Shown here: one piece after another, positions 34,860 to 46,867 of the stretch
How positions within the stretch are numbered: position 1 is the first letter of the stretch
Layout of the letters: each line of letters starts with the position of its first letter
From: Saxidomus purpurata
Lineage: Eukaryota; Mollusca; Bivalvia; Venerida; Veneridae
DNA: 64,000 bases
Direction: 5' to 3'
Assembly (NCBI GenBank): GCA_022818135.1
Contig: JAFMSR010000007.1
Location: 24,865,846 to 24,929,845, forward strand
Notes under the pieces: model-generated
The model's database searches: none
Seen by the model: only the letters and a program-made list of their open reading frames with translations
What the model was told of the DNA's origin: nothing
Made by a program: the position numbers and the translations under genes

Positions 34860-37800
34860 ATGTTTTATGCAGAACAGTGTCAAATAATAGGTTACTGTTA
34901 GAACTCATGTCATATAACAGAGGACATCACTGATTGTGACCAAATAAAACACAGCTTCCTAAGATGGGTAAACTATGGCCAACTTGACGCTCTTTATAAT
35001 GCTGACTTTCACCATTTCTTTTTGTGCATCCGCCATTCTATGGATATATAGGTGAACAATAATCCATCTTCCTTGTCTGTCCTAAGTTTGTGTCGCACAT
35101 AACTTAAAAACCTTTATAGCCAAAACCGTGAAACCTTTCAGAAGTGTTACTTACCGTCTGAAATTCATGGCCAAACTTGGAGCGTGGTTTTAAACAGAGT
35201 ATTGCCCTTTGCTTATAAGGCATGTGGGAAAATCGATTGTTTCCCTTTACACCTAAAAGTAATTTTTTAGCTACACTTCGTTTAGCGCTATCCATTGTTG
35301 GAGTTTTGTCTTATCAGCTGTCGTTATCCAAGCGTGAACTGGCCACGCATTGGTTTGGTCAAGATATTTCGTTACGACCTAAGATTGTTTTCTTGATGTT
35401 TTAAAGTTTTAATCAAAATGTTGAGAGAAAAATGATAAAGTTAGGAAGAAAATGAAATACATGTAGAAGGGAATCATGTAATAGTTAGAATTTATATCAA
35501 ACTTATCACGGATCTATATACACATATGTGTATATAGGTCCGTGATCTTATTGACTGATTTTTCGGGACCGAATGAAAATGCATTTATAGAAGTCATAAT
35601 ATGTACATATGTTCATGTGATCGTCAAGAGTTAGCTATGCTTACTATAAAACTGTGTGTACGAATCAATGCAAAAATCCTCTTAACAAATACACAGAGCA
35701 TACTGATGTTTTAAATAAAAACTCAAAATATTTACTAAAATAACTTGTTTACAATTGTATACCAATTGTTTCTTATTACTGTAACTTTAAAATGTCGTTT
35801 TGATTTGTTTCCAAATCACGGTTAAAATAGTCACAATTTCCTATGCTACAAACGTTTGATACTATAAGTTGACCAAAAAGAGCTTTTCCCGAGTGTATGA
35901 TATAAATGTATCAAATAAAGGTCAAACGCAACGTAAATGACATACACTTCGAAAGTTAAGAATTTAAGAACTGTGTCTGCTTCTTTGTTTATGTTGAGAT
36001 ACAACATTTTAACAATTAATCGTGTCATAATTATCCTTGTTAATTGGAATGATGGTGTTATTGCCAGAGGCGAGAAAACGAACTAAACTGTCTGACTAGA
36101 CTGTCCAAGCATAACACGGACGTTTTTATAACTGTACCAATTTTGATTTGAATTTGGTTATTATTTTGCAAAAACTACAAACAGAAAGGACATCTTAAAA
36201 GATGCATCATTATCTAAATTTTTATAATCTTTTGAATACATTTATGGAAATATAATCCATAGAATTTTACTCGATCTAATGATGCAATAATTTTTAATAA
36301 ATATGTTGCACAATCATGAAAACATATTTTAGATTCATTCTAATTATTTTTTTTTTAAATTGAAAGAAGTTTTTAGAACACATTAATCTATAAACAATAC
36401 GCAGTCTTCATTCGTCATTTCTCATCTTTTGCCGACGGGAAATCCATTCTTCATGTGCTATTATTGTGTAGTTGTTAATTTACCGATCAATTATCACATT
36501 ACAGAGTAACAGAATAAAGCTACATGTATATAGTTGCTTTTATATACATGTTAAATATGGTAATAATTATCAAATATCTAAATATGAGACTAACACAACT
36601 ATTTCATTTTTATAAATCTTGTAATTCTTCAAACAGGTTAAAATGTGATGCTTGATTTAACCACAGACCTATATACAATATAACTAGTCACAACATTTCG
36701 GTTTTGTCAGTAGAGGTAACTAAAGCCTTAAATTTGTGAAAATCGTTATTTCAAGCGTATAGAAAAGCAAGAAGACAAACTAATAACTTTAAGATTAAAA
36801 CACCTAAGTAAATATACAACTTTCTAATTTACTTCAATAACTTAACAACTATTGTGAATTGCTTAAAAATAGTTACGATTTTTGGATCTATTGGATTTAT
36901 TCAATCGTATCCAAAGTTAACAGAGTATTTCAGACCCTTACGGCCGAACTCTTAACACAATTTTTTTGTCGAATACGACCGAAAAGTAGTTCTATATATT
37001 CAATGAAATAAAAAGAATTATAATGCATTACCTTGTATTCTGTTTTCATTATGATATATTGATGAATAAATGTAAAACATTAAAAATTACTAAAAAACAA
37101 CGAGGTTTCTGTTCTGTATAGAACACGTTTCCTACGCGGTTTTGATCAGAACAGTTTTCTAAGTCAGACCGGAGACACAAAAAGACACCTAGTCAGGCCG
37201 AATAATGTGTCTTATATCCGATGTTGTGTTTGTGATCATAAACTATCGGAACATCGTAAAGCGTAATCGAACCACTAGGTACACTTGAATTTTAAATTAC
37301 AAAACTCGGAATTCAACATAAAAAACTACGAGTTTTTGTAACTTGCCAACGCCTCTATCATCAAAAGTGCTCGGTCTCTAAAGATTTTCCGAAAAACTAG
37401 TCTTAAATACGCCTTCGTGCGTGAAGGTATAAAACTGAAACTTATCAGCAAATTAACTCTACAGATGCACATGTAGATGTGTTTTTGAAATATGACAACA
37501 TATTTTTATGCTTTAAACACGTTGTAATTGTTGTATTTTATATAAATGCGTGGTTCGAAAATGGTACGAAAATGTCCGCATTTCGGCGAAGTCGATTCGT
37601 ACCTGGGTACGAATAACTGTAAGAAATCACATAGATACATGTCTTAACGACATGTACGACATTTAAATATAGACAGCAATGATCTAAAGGGAAAATCAAA
37701 ATCATTTCTCTGGCTTATGCTGTCATCTACAACGAACAAATATTAACTCAATTGTAACTAAAACTCTCAAACTTTACTAAAGTAGGAAAATGAATTAATT

Positions 37801-38450
37801 TCTTTAATTTCTTTGAAAGCTTATTTTCAGACTCCAGTTATACTGTTACACCTTTGTATTATGTATGTATATAAACTATGTATTTTCGAGAGTAAATATT
37901 ATTTAAACTAAACTTTACCACGATTCTTTTGCTACACTAAATAATGGCGTGTACATTCATACATACATTAATTATATAGGAACATAATAATCATCATAAT
38001 CATCATAATCATCATCATTATTACTTGTTACGAAATACTGCTAGAGTCTAGTATATGTTAAATATGAAAGATAATAGCCTGCTATTAAAACATTCAGTTG
38101 TTGTTTTATACAAGTTATGAAAATTTAAAACAGTATGGTAGAAAGGCTGGTAATGACTAGGTGTGCGCAATAGACCCGGTATATTGCAATTCGCAGTATT
38201 TTGGAACCACTCACGGATAGTTAATGTAAGCTGCAAGTACTTGTTCATCAATAGATATATGCTGAATCAATTTATAACAAAAGATTGATTTATCAATTTT
38301 TAGCTTTTCTTTGAAAAACAGAAGAGCCATTGTCATAACCTTCTTGACGTCAGTCGGCACTGTCGTCTTGAATCTGGTTAAGCTTTCTTAAAATTCACTT
38401 TCTCGGTAACCATTAAAGCCTTGAAACTTCAGACAATTGCTTGACATCAA
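34860..38450. other. Intron 1, no gene seen; palindrome at 35,505-35,546 and ATC-rich tract at 37,985-38,025
   Basis: Apart from the palindrome listed separately and a short (ATC/ATA) microsatellite at 37,985-38,025 I see nothing supported. Frames at 35104-35404 lie on both strands without signals. Confidence 0.4.
35505..35546. repeat. 42 bp near-perfect palindrome
   Basis: ATCACGGATCTATATACACA followed by its near-exact reverse complement, centred on CATATG. A single mismatched pair separates the arms. There is no loop, so it could extrude as a cruciform. Confidence 0.95.
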
Positions 38451-38454
38451 ACAA

Positions 38455-38692
38455 TGGCATCTGTTGCCGAGTGGTTGAGGTCATTGACTGATGTTTACTT
38501 GTCCCTCACCGCTGTAGGTTCGTGCCCTACGTGGGTCGAATTCTTTTATGTCTGGGAGCTATCTAGGTTCTACCCATGACTGAAATAATGCCAGAATTGT
38601 CACCCAGGGAATCCCTCCTCCATGAAAGCTGGACGTTGCAATATGACCTTAGCTGTTGAGTGCGACGTTAAATCCGAATAAATGAATTGGCA
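38455..38692 (+). repeat. tRNA-derived SINE (common mollusc type)
   Basis: Head GTTGCCGAGTGGTTGAGGTC (A box) and GTAGGTTCGTGCCCTACG (B box), Ser/Leu-tRNA-like. The body follows with GAAATAATGCCAGAATTGTC, CCTCCTCCATGAAAGCTGG and the tail TGCGACGTTAAATCCGAATAAATGAA. The head-body-GCGACGTTAAA tail is the pattern I know from bivalve SINEs such as RUDI-like elements; the family name is from memory. Confidence 0.85.
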
Positions 38693-38699
38693 CAATACA

Positions 38700-40455
38700 A
38701 TCAACCCTATGGGCATATCCCATAACTTTTGAATGGCATTAAAAGTTGTTCAAACTATGAATTTTCAGTTCAGTTTTGTCAAAATCCATTTCTCAGCAAC
38801 CATTCACAGCTTAATACTTCATAGGGTAGTTGAACATAGTCACTGAATGCAAAATGTAAGCACATGGGTTCCCAAGGAATCTAAAAAGTAAAGTTTACAC
38901 AAATGGTTAAAGGTCAAAAATTGTGGACAGTTGTGTCTCCAGTTTATAACTTTACTCGTGATGTGTACCATCTGTGTTGACCTGATATTTACACATGTAT
39001 GTGTGCAGACTGTGTTGTTCAGAGACAATCGATCCTCCAGCACTTTCAGTCCTTTGATTAGAATTAATAGGGAAGCAAGAAGATATCTTTAATTTATTTA
39101 AATAAAACAATATTGAAATAAAGTTGAAAGATTACAAATTACTGCAATAAATTATTTTAGTTTATAATTTCATTACTTTTTGATAAGTGAATATTTTACT
39201 TTTTTATATTTCAAAGCGCATAAATTGATCGGTAACGCTTAATCGATAAACCCGATAAGCTGCTTTCAATTGAGACAATTTCACCGATAAGCTAATAAAT
39301 CAGAAGCGACTTCTGGGGATGGTGAACCTAGGTTGTGTCACCTTGACTGAAATGAGATAAGATATGATAGTGTTATATATAGACAATATAAAATACAAGG
39401 TGCCCTCGGTAAAGGAAAGACGCATTAAAGTTGGGACAGGACACTTTTTGTGTGTCTGAGGACTTCAAAATCAGAAAATGAATTGAATATATCTTACAAA
39501 TGAATGATTCAAAAGCTTTATATAAGGAGTTCTATTTGAAAATGCTGAAATATGCTTCCTCGGTTATATAAAAAGATTTCTGTGTGTTTTGTTTTATGGC
39601 ATATAATAACATGGCAACAAAGGGACAGGGTGTAAACGCTCTAGATAAAACACATGATTTGGTAATTTTTAGCTTATGTTTCAAGACTTTAATCTAGACT
39701 GCCAAAAATGACAAGTCGCCCTTAAAAAAACCCTGAAAACTACTTAATCGGGAATCATGGTAACTTACAGAAGTGTTGATCAGCATTTGAACTTGCGCTC
39801 ACTGGACTTATTATGCCTTTGACCACATGTAAAGCAGAATTATATGCATTATCAGCTTCTATCTGGTGTAGCTAAATAAAGCTTTTTATACCTAGAATCA
39901 CAAAACTTTACCAAACTGTTTATCAGTCATTATTATGTGAAGTTGTGCACCTAGGTGACATTAAAATGTCCCCTTGTTGACAATGAAACAGAAAAGTGTG
40001 TGTCATGCAAAACTTAATTTGTTTTTAGTTTTTATCATTTTTCATTACATTCAGGTTGAAAAGCAAGTGAAAATTTAATCCTAGAAATAGAAGAGTTATA
40101 GCTCTTGAAATAGCTAGAAATATACGGTTGTGTCACATAATGACTCAAAGTATTTTAACTACATGTAAAGCCATGAAACTTCAGTAAAACTTTGTTGGTT
40201 CGAATACATCCGTTCGTTCAAATTCGACCGGCACTCCCAGCAAAAATTCTATCTTTCAAAATCTCAAACCCTGATCTCTCGAATGTGACACACAGTCCCT
40301 TTAGATCTTTTTATTGTCTTTTACAACATTTTATGGCTTGAACAATAAAAATAACCGTTTCACTTATTGAGAAAAAATATGTTTCAGAGAATAAATGAAC
40401 TTTTATATAAACACTTATGGTCTCATTGTTTTATATTCGTTAAATAACTATTTAT
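38700..40455. other. Intron 1, no gene seen
   Basis: Nothing supported. Confidence 0.35.
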
Positions 40456-40457
40456 AC

Positions 40458-40665
40458 AGCAGTGACCAACAACTGCCTATATTGAAATGACAAAATCTCT
40501 ACAAACCGGTTATTCTGACGATACATGTAGACAGTATATTATTGAGTTAATATTGGATAGAGGTATTTACATGTTTAAGTTGTATTAATATTGATGTAAA
40601 ATTCCTCGTAGATACATGTACTGCCTGACAGCAAAATATACAATATACACCTGACACACCTCGTA
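40458..40665 (+). repeat. Repeat pair member, matching 28,085-28,250
   Basis: TACAGCAGTGACCAACAACTGCCTATATTG, CTGACGATACATGTAGACAG and GATAGAGGTATTTACATG parallel the flank of the mariner HTH relic at 28 kb. No transposase coding sequence accompanies this copy. It ends about 35 bp before the acceptor of exon B. Confidence 0.7.
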
Positions 40666-40698
40666 TTTAGGTAAAGATCAACTGTTCTTCTGTTTCAG

Positions 40699-40917
40699 GC
40701 TGTATTCTGCCACCTAGCAACATATTCCGCGTATTCACTACCGGTATATGATTGCACGTTTATTGACTATTGCCAGCCATCAACCAGTGATTGGTGGAAT
40801 TGTCGGTCTAAAGGCTACTTCCAATGTCCTCTTGGTAAAAAATATCACTGTGCAAAGGATTATGACTCCCCTGAAGTTTTCAAGGAAGGATGTGCTACAG
40901 AAGTTTTTGTCCAAAAG
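40699..40917 (+). CDS. Exon B: end of signal peptide and first cysteine-rich block
   Basis: Acceptor cttctgtttcag (ending 40698) and donor GTATGT (40918) bound 73 codons in phase 0. After the signal peptide come PVYDCTFIDYCQPSTSDWWN, CRSKGYFQCPLGKKYHCAKD and FKEGCATEVFVQK, with six cysteines, a WW pair and no hydrophobic segment. The cysteine density fits an extracellular disulfide domain. The last codons may be misread. A T5 run at 40,904-40,908 with one more T would read FCPKG across the junction and restore phase 1 to fit exon C. Confidence 0.7.
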
Positions 40918-41034
40918 GTATGTGTGTTACTGTTAGTCTAGAATGATGGAATATTTGAAGAAAACGAGATAAAGTTTAAAATGAATTCTTCCTATGTATT
41001 GACTAGCAAAATCACCAGTCTCCAGCTTACTGAA

Positions 41035-41230
41035 TATAAGTGCTTAGGGTGAGCTATTGTGACTTCTAGCTGTCTGTAGTTCTTCCTTCCAATATTTTCT
41101 TTGAATGACAACTCTGCGCTTAAGACGTGCTTCATCTGGCATTTATGTTTTCTTGAGTGGTCCATAACCAAAGTTGTTAAAAAATATGAGGCAACCAAAA
41201 GGATACACTTAACATCTTCTTGTCAAAGGC
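41035..41230 (+). repeat. Fragment of a tandem-core repeat
   Basis: AGGGTGAGCTATTGTGACTTCTAG resembles the left end of family IV at 46.9 kb (AAAGGTGAGCTATTGTGATCG). The rest is decayed. Confidence 0.4.
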
Positions 41231-42094
41231 TGCAAGGCCCAGAGGTTAAGTATTTGAACTGACGCATTGTCTAGTACTTTAAATATGTTTTGTTCTAAAT
41301 CTATTTTTGATTTAAATAGCAAAGGCTTTCATACGAGAAATAGCAGCCCTGATAACAGCTATTGATTATTGATTTCAGTGGTGAAATTTGCTAATTGACT
41401 ATACCGTCTTGACTATTACCGTCATAAAATCAGTGTTGGTGGTCCAATTAAAAACATTCATTTAAATGGCAATAAAGTAAACTTCAGTCTTATATTAAAA
41501 TGATAAAACTGCTTCTAACGTGACTATAATTATAATGTTTACATCATCCTAACGACGATTCAATGACCTTTCGGGAAGTGTGATCAAAATTCAATTTGGA
41601 ACGCCTACTCCTGAGTAATTGCCTCCTGCATTTGGATTTAAAATACATGTATATGAAATTCCCGATAGGCTACGTCAATTTCGGCAACACCTTCTAAAAG
41701 TATACGTCAATTTATTTACATTGTATATGTAAACAAAAACAGTTTTAATCCATCGCCACGTAGCGGAAGGGTGATATAGGATAGGTGTCCGTCCGCCCGG
41801 CCTTGCGTTTGTCCTTCCGATCTTACAAATGGGTACTTAGATGGCTAAACTGTCCTTAGCAAACAGTACATAACTGTAAGTTCCATTTCTTTCATATGAA
41901 TCCGTAGGTTAGTTGGCTCTTATTTGTCACGTGGCGTGTGAAGCATAATGGCTTTCACCATTACGACTGCATCGCTACATAAACAAATATTTTTGGAAAC
42001 CGAGTCTGCTTTATAATTCCGGAATAATATTAATACATTCTGGATGAAAACTATATTTTAACAAGTCTGCATGTTCTCTGCTACGTGCAATAAT

Positions 42095-42915
42095 TTTTAG
42101 CTCTACTGGACAAAATCCAGCAGAGCTTATGCTATGGTGGTCTGTCCGTCGTTCGTCCGTAAACATATCCTTGATAACACTCTACAGGTCACAATATTCA
42201 TGGGTCTTTCATGAAATTTTGAGGTTCATGATCCCTATTGATTTTGGGGTTAGTAGGTCAAAAGTCAAGGTCACGGTGACCTCCGTAAGCTTTTCCTTGA
42301 TAACACTCTACAGGTCACAATTTTCATCAAACTTTCATCAAACGTTCTCCGGAGGTTTCTTCCAACATGTAGATGATCTCTAATGTTTTTGGGTTAGGTC
42401 AAGTTATCATTGACCCCAGTTGGCCTTTCTTGAAAACGTTCTACTGGGTCAAAGGTCAAAGTAACAGTGACAAAGACTTTGAAAACATTTTCCGCTCAAT
42501 ATCCTGAGATCTATATTACCCTCAAGCCTCAAACTTCATACGATGATTGGTATTACTAGGTCAACGATCCGTATGTTTATTGGATCAGTTGGGAAAAGGT
42601 CAAAGTCACGGTGACATCCGTAAGCTTTTCCAACTCTCTATAGGCCGCAGTTTTCATCATTATGTACACGATCCCTATATATGCTAGGATCAGTATGTCA
42701 AAGTCAAGGTTACAGTGACCTGAATTGCTCAATATTTTGAGATATAAGTACCGACAACATTCTTAAAACTTCATAGGATGATTGGCTTTACTCTGAGCAG
42801 AAACTTCCCACTATTGTTTGCGTCATTAGGTTAAGTTAAAGGTCACAGAGATTTTCACAAAACGTACTCAGAACAGTCCATTAGAGCGATATCAGCCCTT
42901 TATGGTCTCGTGTTT
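42095..42915 (+). repeat. Family II element in intron of main gene
   Basis: The left end TTTTAGCTCTACTGGACAAAATCCAGCAGAGC forms a hairpin (GCTCTACTGGA/TCCAGCAGAGC) and is followed by CCGTCGTTCGTCCGT. Core units have GATAACACTCTACAGGTCAC, TCATCAAAC and GGTCAAAAGTCAAGGTCACG. The right end (42,885-42,910) is AGCGATATCAGCCCTTTATGGTCTCGTG, followed by T17. Confidence 0.85.
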
Positions 42916-43269
42916 TTTTTTTTTTTTTTGTTAGACTGAAGCCAAAAAACATAATTATATCCTGCAGTTTCTTTACCTGAACAGGCTGCAAATTTGTAGA
43001 CTAGAACTAATCGACAGACACGATGCAAAAAAAAAGAACTAGACATATATCAATATATCTGGAGCACTTCATTTTTGTGATTTTTGATTGCCTTTTAAAA
43101 TGATAAGAGATAACTTGTGCCTCGACTAAACTTGCTTAAATGAAATTGATTTCATTTGAACATGAGATCCCGATTGGATGAGGTTTTATTTCTTTTATAT
43201 TATGTGTAGAAACTTAAAAAAATCTCTATGAAACTGCTGGTAAGAATTTAATTGTATTTGAAACAAATC

Positions 43270-43488
43270 ATGTTATCCTCTATCAAAATTGCTAAATGAA
43301 GTGAGGCCCACGTGGTGTGGACCTAATTTTCCTATTAAATATATATGAAAGATTAAAAATCTTGAAAATGCATCTTGCACAAAGTTTGGTACCACAGTTA
43401 GATCTTTATACGCTACACAAGTCATACAGGTATAATCATAGGTTGTTGACTTAAGTGAGCGATATAGGGTCAATAGCCCACTTGTTTA
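43270..43488 (+). repeat. Element remnant ending 9 bp before exon C acceptor
   Basis: ATAATCATAGGTTGTTGACT and GTGAGCGATATAGGGTCAAT plus AGCCCACTTGTT form the shared right terminus (about 43,455-43,485). The terminal TTGTTTATTTTG merges with the polypyrimidine tract of the acceptor at 43,496. Confidence 0.6.
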
Positions 43489-43496
43489 TTTTGTAG

Positions 43497-43844
43497 GAGA
43501 AGAACCATTTCTAAGTTTTAAAACAGATGGTAGACAAGTAAATGAGCCGGATGTTTATTGCAGAACATGCGCCGACAAGGACCATTATAACAGTAAGGAA
43601 AATGCTTCCTCTGCTGAGTACTCAGAATGTCCAGATAAAAAGTGGAATATATGTACAGAGGAAGAACATAAGATTCTGTGTAAGCCAGAAGATTCTACAG
43701 AAGAACGTTTTTGCCGTTGTGACGCAAGAAATGGATTCTATCCCATGAATGACTTAAGTAACCAAACATGTAGTTACAAAAGCTACGACTGTGGGCACTA
43801 TAGGAATAACAAAAAATGTGGAGATGATGAGGAATTGCTTTTAA
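43497..43844 (+). CDS. Exon C: TNF-receptor-like cysteine-rich block
   Basis: Acceptor tttattttgtag (ending 43496) and perfect donor GTAAGT (43845). 348 bp, phase 1-1, open throughout. The protein reads EEPFLSFKTDGRQ, CRTCADKDHYNS, EYSECPDKKWNICTEEEHKI, LCKPEDSTEERFCRCDARNG and FYPM, then CSYKSYDCGHYRNNKKCGDD. The CxxC...SEC...C...C...FCRCxxxxGFYP pattern resembles TNF-receptor cysteine-rich repeats (D/RxVCxCxxGxY), a motif-level inference. There are about eleven cysteines and one NQT glycosylation site. Confidence 0.8.
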
Positions 43845-44179
43845 GTAAGTTTAGAAAAAGTAAACGTTATGCCCCAAACAGTGGTTATATTAAAATCGTA
43901 CCGCTGTCATGCAATAAGAGGTTTTCATTTAAAATGGCACAACTGTTCAGCACTTAAGACGTCATGATGCATGTAAGACCTACGTTCCTACCTCTAATGT
44001 AAATGTTAAGATCACTCTTAGAGATTACAAATAAAACAATCCCAGATATACACACATTCGTGTTAAACACATCTGTGACCTTTTAGAGACTCGAACCGAT
44101 AACAAAATCAAAAACAGAAAGGTGTAAAGCATTGTGTAGTGGTTTTCTGGTTGGGAAATTATTTGTTTGACTCACGTTT

Positions 44180-44320
44180 CTCAAAGCGCCAGGGTAAGCT
44201 TTTAGGACCAATCACTGTCCGTCGTCCGTCCACTATTTCCTTCAAACAACATGCTGGCCCTCTTGTTAAGAATTATTTCATGTTAGCTCAAGGTTCATGT
44301 AAAGTTTTTAAAATAGTCCC
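44180..44320 (+). repeat. Short element remnant with CCGTCGTCCGTCC start
   Basis: AAGCTTTTAGGACCAATCACTGTCCGTCGTCCGTCCACT is a left-end signature. CTGGCCCTCTTGTT about 40 bp later is a right-end signature, so most of the core is gone. The frame 44139-44360 is a shadow. Confidence 0.5.
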
Positions 44321-45169
44321 CAACATGAATTTTGTCCTTCAAATTTGTATACTTTACTAGCAAAATAGCCATATATTTCATGCACTAAAATGTTCTGAAA
44401 AACCGGTAGAAGCTTTCTGAAGTGACTGTTTGGTTAAGAAATGTTGTTTGCGCTTCATACATCACATACTTCGAGTACCTAGGGTCATTTATGTAGAAAA
44501 CACTAAACCTTTTTATTTCAAATATCATTTCTCAAAATTGATTATTATCATGTGCACAATTTACTTATCTGGGTACTCCAAGTAATGAAAAACAATAATA
44601 ATTGTTCATTGCAAAATGTCAGCAATTCGTTTGTTTTTTGACAATTCTACTTTCACTTTAATTTAGAGATTTTTCACGTATTGTAAAACATTCATCGCTT
44701 GTCTCAATTTCACTTCTCCGACTACCTGGATAATCATATTGTACACATAAGAATCATAATTTTGAGAACAATTATTTTGAATAAAGGAGTTTGATGCTTT
44801 ATACACATCAGGTCCTAAGTACAAATTTTAAGTAAATGATGAACTGGAAGTAAATAAAACATTGATAAACCAAATATTCACTGTAGAAAACTTCAACTGC
44901 CTTAAAGTTTTCTGAACAATTTCGTATATGAAATAAGAGACTATATATAATGTATAAACAATTGAAGGACAAAATTTATATTGGGAACATGTTCAAACAC
45001 TTTACATGAACCTTAAGTGCACCTGCAATATGATTGGATGAATTTGAAACCACTGCCTTTAACAGACCGAAAGAAGAGATCAGAGAATAACTGAAAAATG
45101 TTTTGCTGTAGAGTTTTATCAGCTGTTACAGTACAGTCAGCGCTACAAAATACTCGCTGACACGGCTAT

Positions 45170-45890
45170 TTTTAGCTCTACTGGATAAAGTCTTGCTGAG
45201 TCTATGACATGGTTCTTTGTTCATCGTCTGTCCATGTGTTTTTGTGTCCGTCCTTCCATTTTCATGTTTCATGTCTGGGCTTTAACTCAGTCATACGTGA
45301 AGGGATTTGAAAATCATATGGCACAAATGTTCACTCCATAAATCTCGACCTATCGCATGCACGACCAACGTCCCTACCTCAAATGTTAGGTCATACTTGG
45401 ACTTTCAAAGTGCCTCCATTCACTTTATTTGTTACTTATTTATGCATGGAAGGATTTTAAGACACACACAAAATGCTCAGCACATAAAAACAATGTGTCG
45501 CATGCAAGTGCTACGTTCCTATTTAAAGGTCAAGGTCACACTTTCAAGTTTAAAGGTCATAACATCCTGTATATGTGCACACATTCGTATCCGGACTGTA
45601 AGTTTGCCATGAGTTGAAGAGTTGAAAAACAATGCGTGCAAGTTCCACATCCCTATCTTGAAGGTCAAGTTCACATAGTTTAATGGTCATGAAATCATGT
45701 ATATATTGTCACTTTGTCAAGCATTGAATAAAATTTTAAATATCTTTGACTTTTTAGAATGTTATTCTGTTATATATTGAAGGATTTAAAAAATAATTGA
45801 CACAAATGTTCAGCACATAGACATAAAGTGTCGTGAGCAAGTACCGGATCCAAACCTTGAAGGTCGAAGTCAGGGACTGTGAGACGTTAT
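45170..45890 (+). repeat. Family I element, opposite orientation to 8.6-9.6 kb
   Basis: The left end is TTTTTAGCTCTACTGGATAAAGTCTTGCTGAG (hairpin arms diverged) followed by GTCCGTCCTTCC. The core has GAAGGATTTTAAGACAC, AATGTGTCGCATGCAAG, GGTCAAGGTCAC and CACACATTCGTATCCGGACTG, the complements of the family I landmarks. It lies in the intron between exons C and D. Confidence 0.8.
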
Positions 45891-46065
45891 TTAGGGGGTA
45901 TCTGACACTTACGTGTGACAACTCCTGTTTCAATTAATCTTTCAAATACTACAAATGTGACAGACACACTGTTGGGCAGTATTTTTAAAATCTTATAATC
46001 TGTTTTGAAAAGGTTCAACTGTTGAATTATACAAACCACTAGTTTTGATCTGATTTCTATTTTAG

Positions 46066-46147
46066 ATTATACATGTGCAGCAAAATGTGATGAAGGTTAT
46101 GCCAGACTAAATGAGGACAATGATGACTGTGATCCTCTTCCATCAGT
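46066..46147 (+). CDS. Exon D: short cysteine-rich exon
   Basis: Acceptor atttctattttag (ending 46065), donor GTATGT (46148). It enters in phase 1 and leaves in phase 2, fitting exons C and E exactly. It reads YTCAAKCDEGYARLNEDNDD then CDPLPS. C-x3-C-x2-GY fits the end of a TNFR-like or EGF-like repeat, so the domain of exon C is probably completed here. Confidence 0.8.
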
Positions 46148-46867
46148 GTATGTATTCATTAGGGATAGGTATTGCCAGACATTTTAAATGGCGATATATT
46201 GCAATTTGCGGAAATGTATTTCTATTAGTATTGCAGCATTAAAAAATATTGAGAGTGTATAACTCTTACAAAAATATACTTCTAGGTAAAAGAATTGAAA
46301 CTTGAAAAAATATGGTAATAAAATAATTAAATTATTCCTTGGACAAAGTCATTCATGTTTATTGATTACCTTTTAAGATACAATGTAGAATAAAATACCG
46401 CCCGTTGTTTCTTAGTTACCATCCGTCATTGTCGTCACAGAACAAGCACAATTTACAAACAACAATACTCAGATAGATTTCAATATTCAATTAAATAAAC
46501 AGCATATTATAAAATTTTGAATCGATCAGTATGGGTCTGATATGGTCGATTCAATGACTAGTCGTCACAAGTATAATCCGAAATTTTAAATTACAATATA
46601 CTATGTGCTAAAAATTAATATTTGGGAAACAACAAAGTATTACATTAAGAAATACCGCGGTACGGGGTGAAACCATACCGGTACGTATCGCGTCTCAAAC
46701 GAATTGCAATTAACCGGTATACCTTTTTTGCGTACATGTATTCATGATTGTTTCTGGGTGTTTAATGCATGTTTGAAAATTAATTACCTTAACAGGCTGG
46801 CAGTTTACAAAACTATCTGCTTTGATATGACTAGTATAAGTCCCCTTCTCTGGAAGAAATTGTCAAC

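Noticed and set aside
43542..43748. Alternative-frame ORF over exon C
   Set aside because: The frame with eleven cysteines and matching splice phases is preferred.
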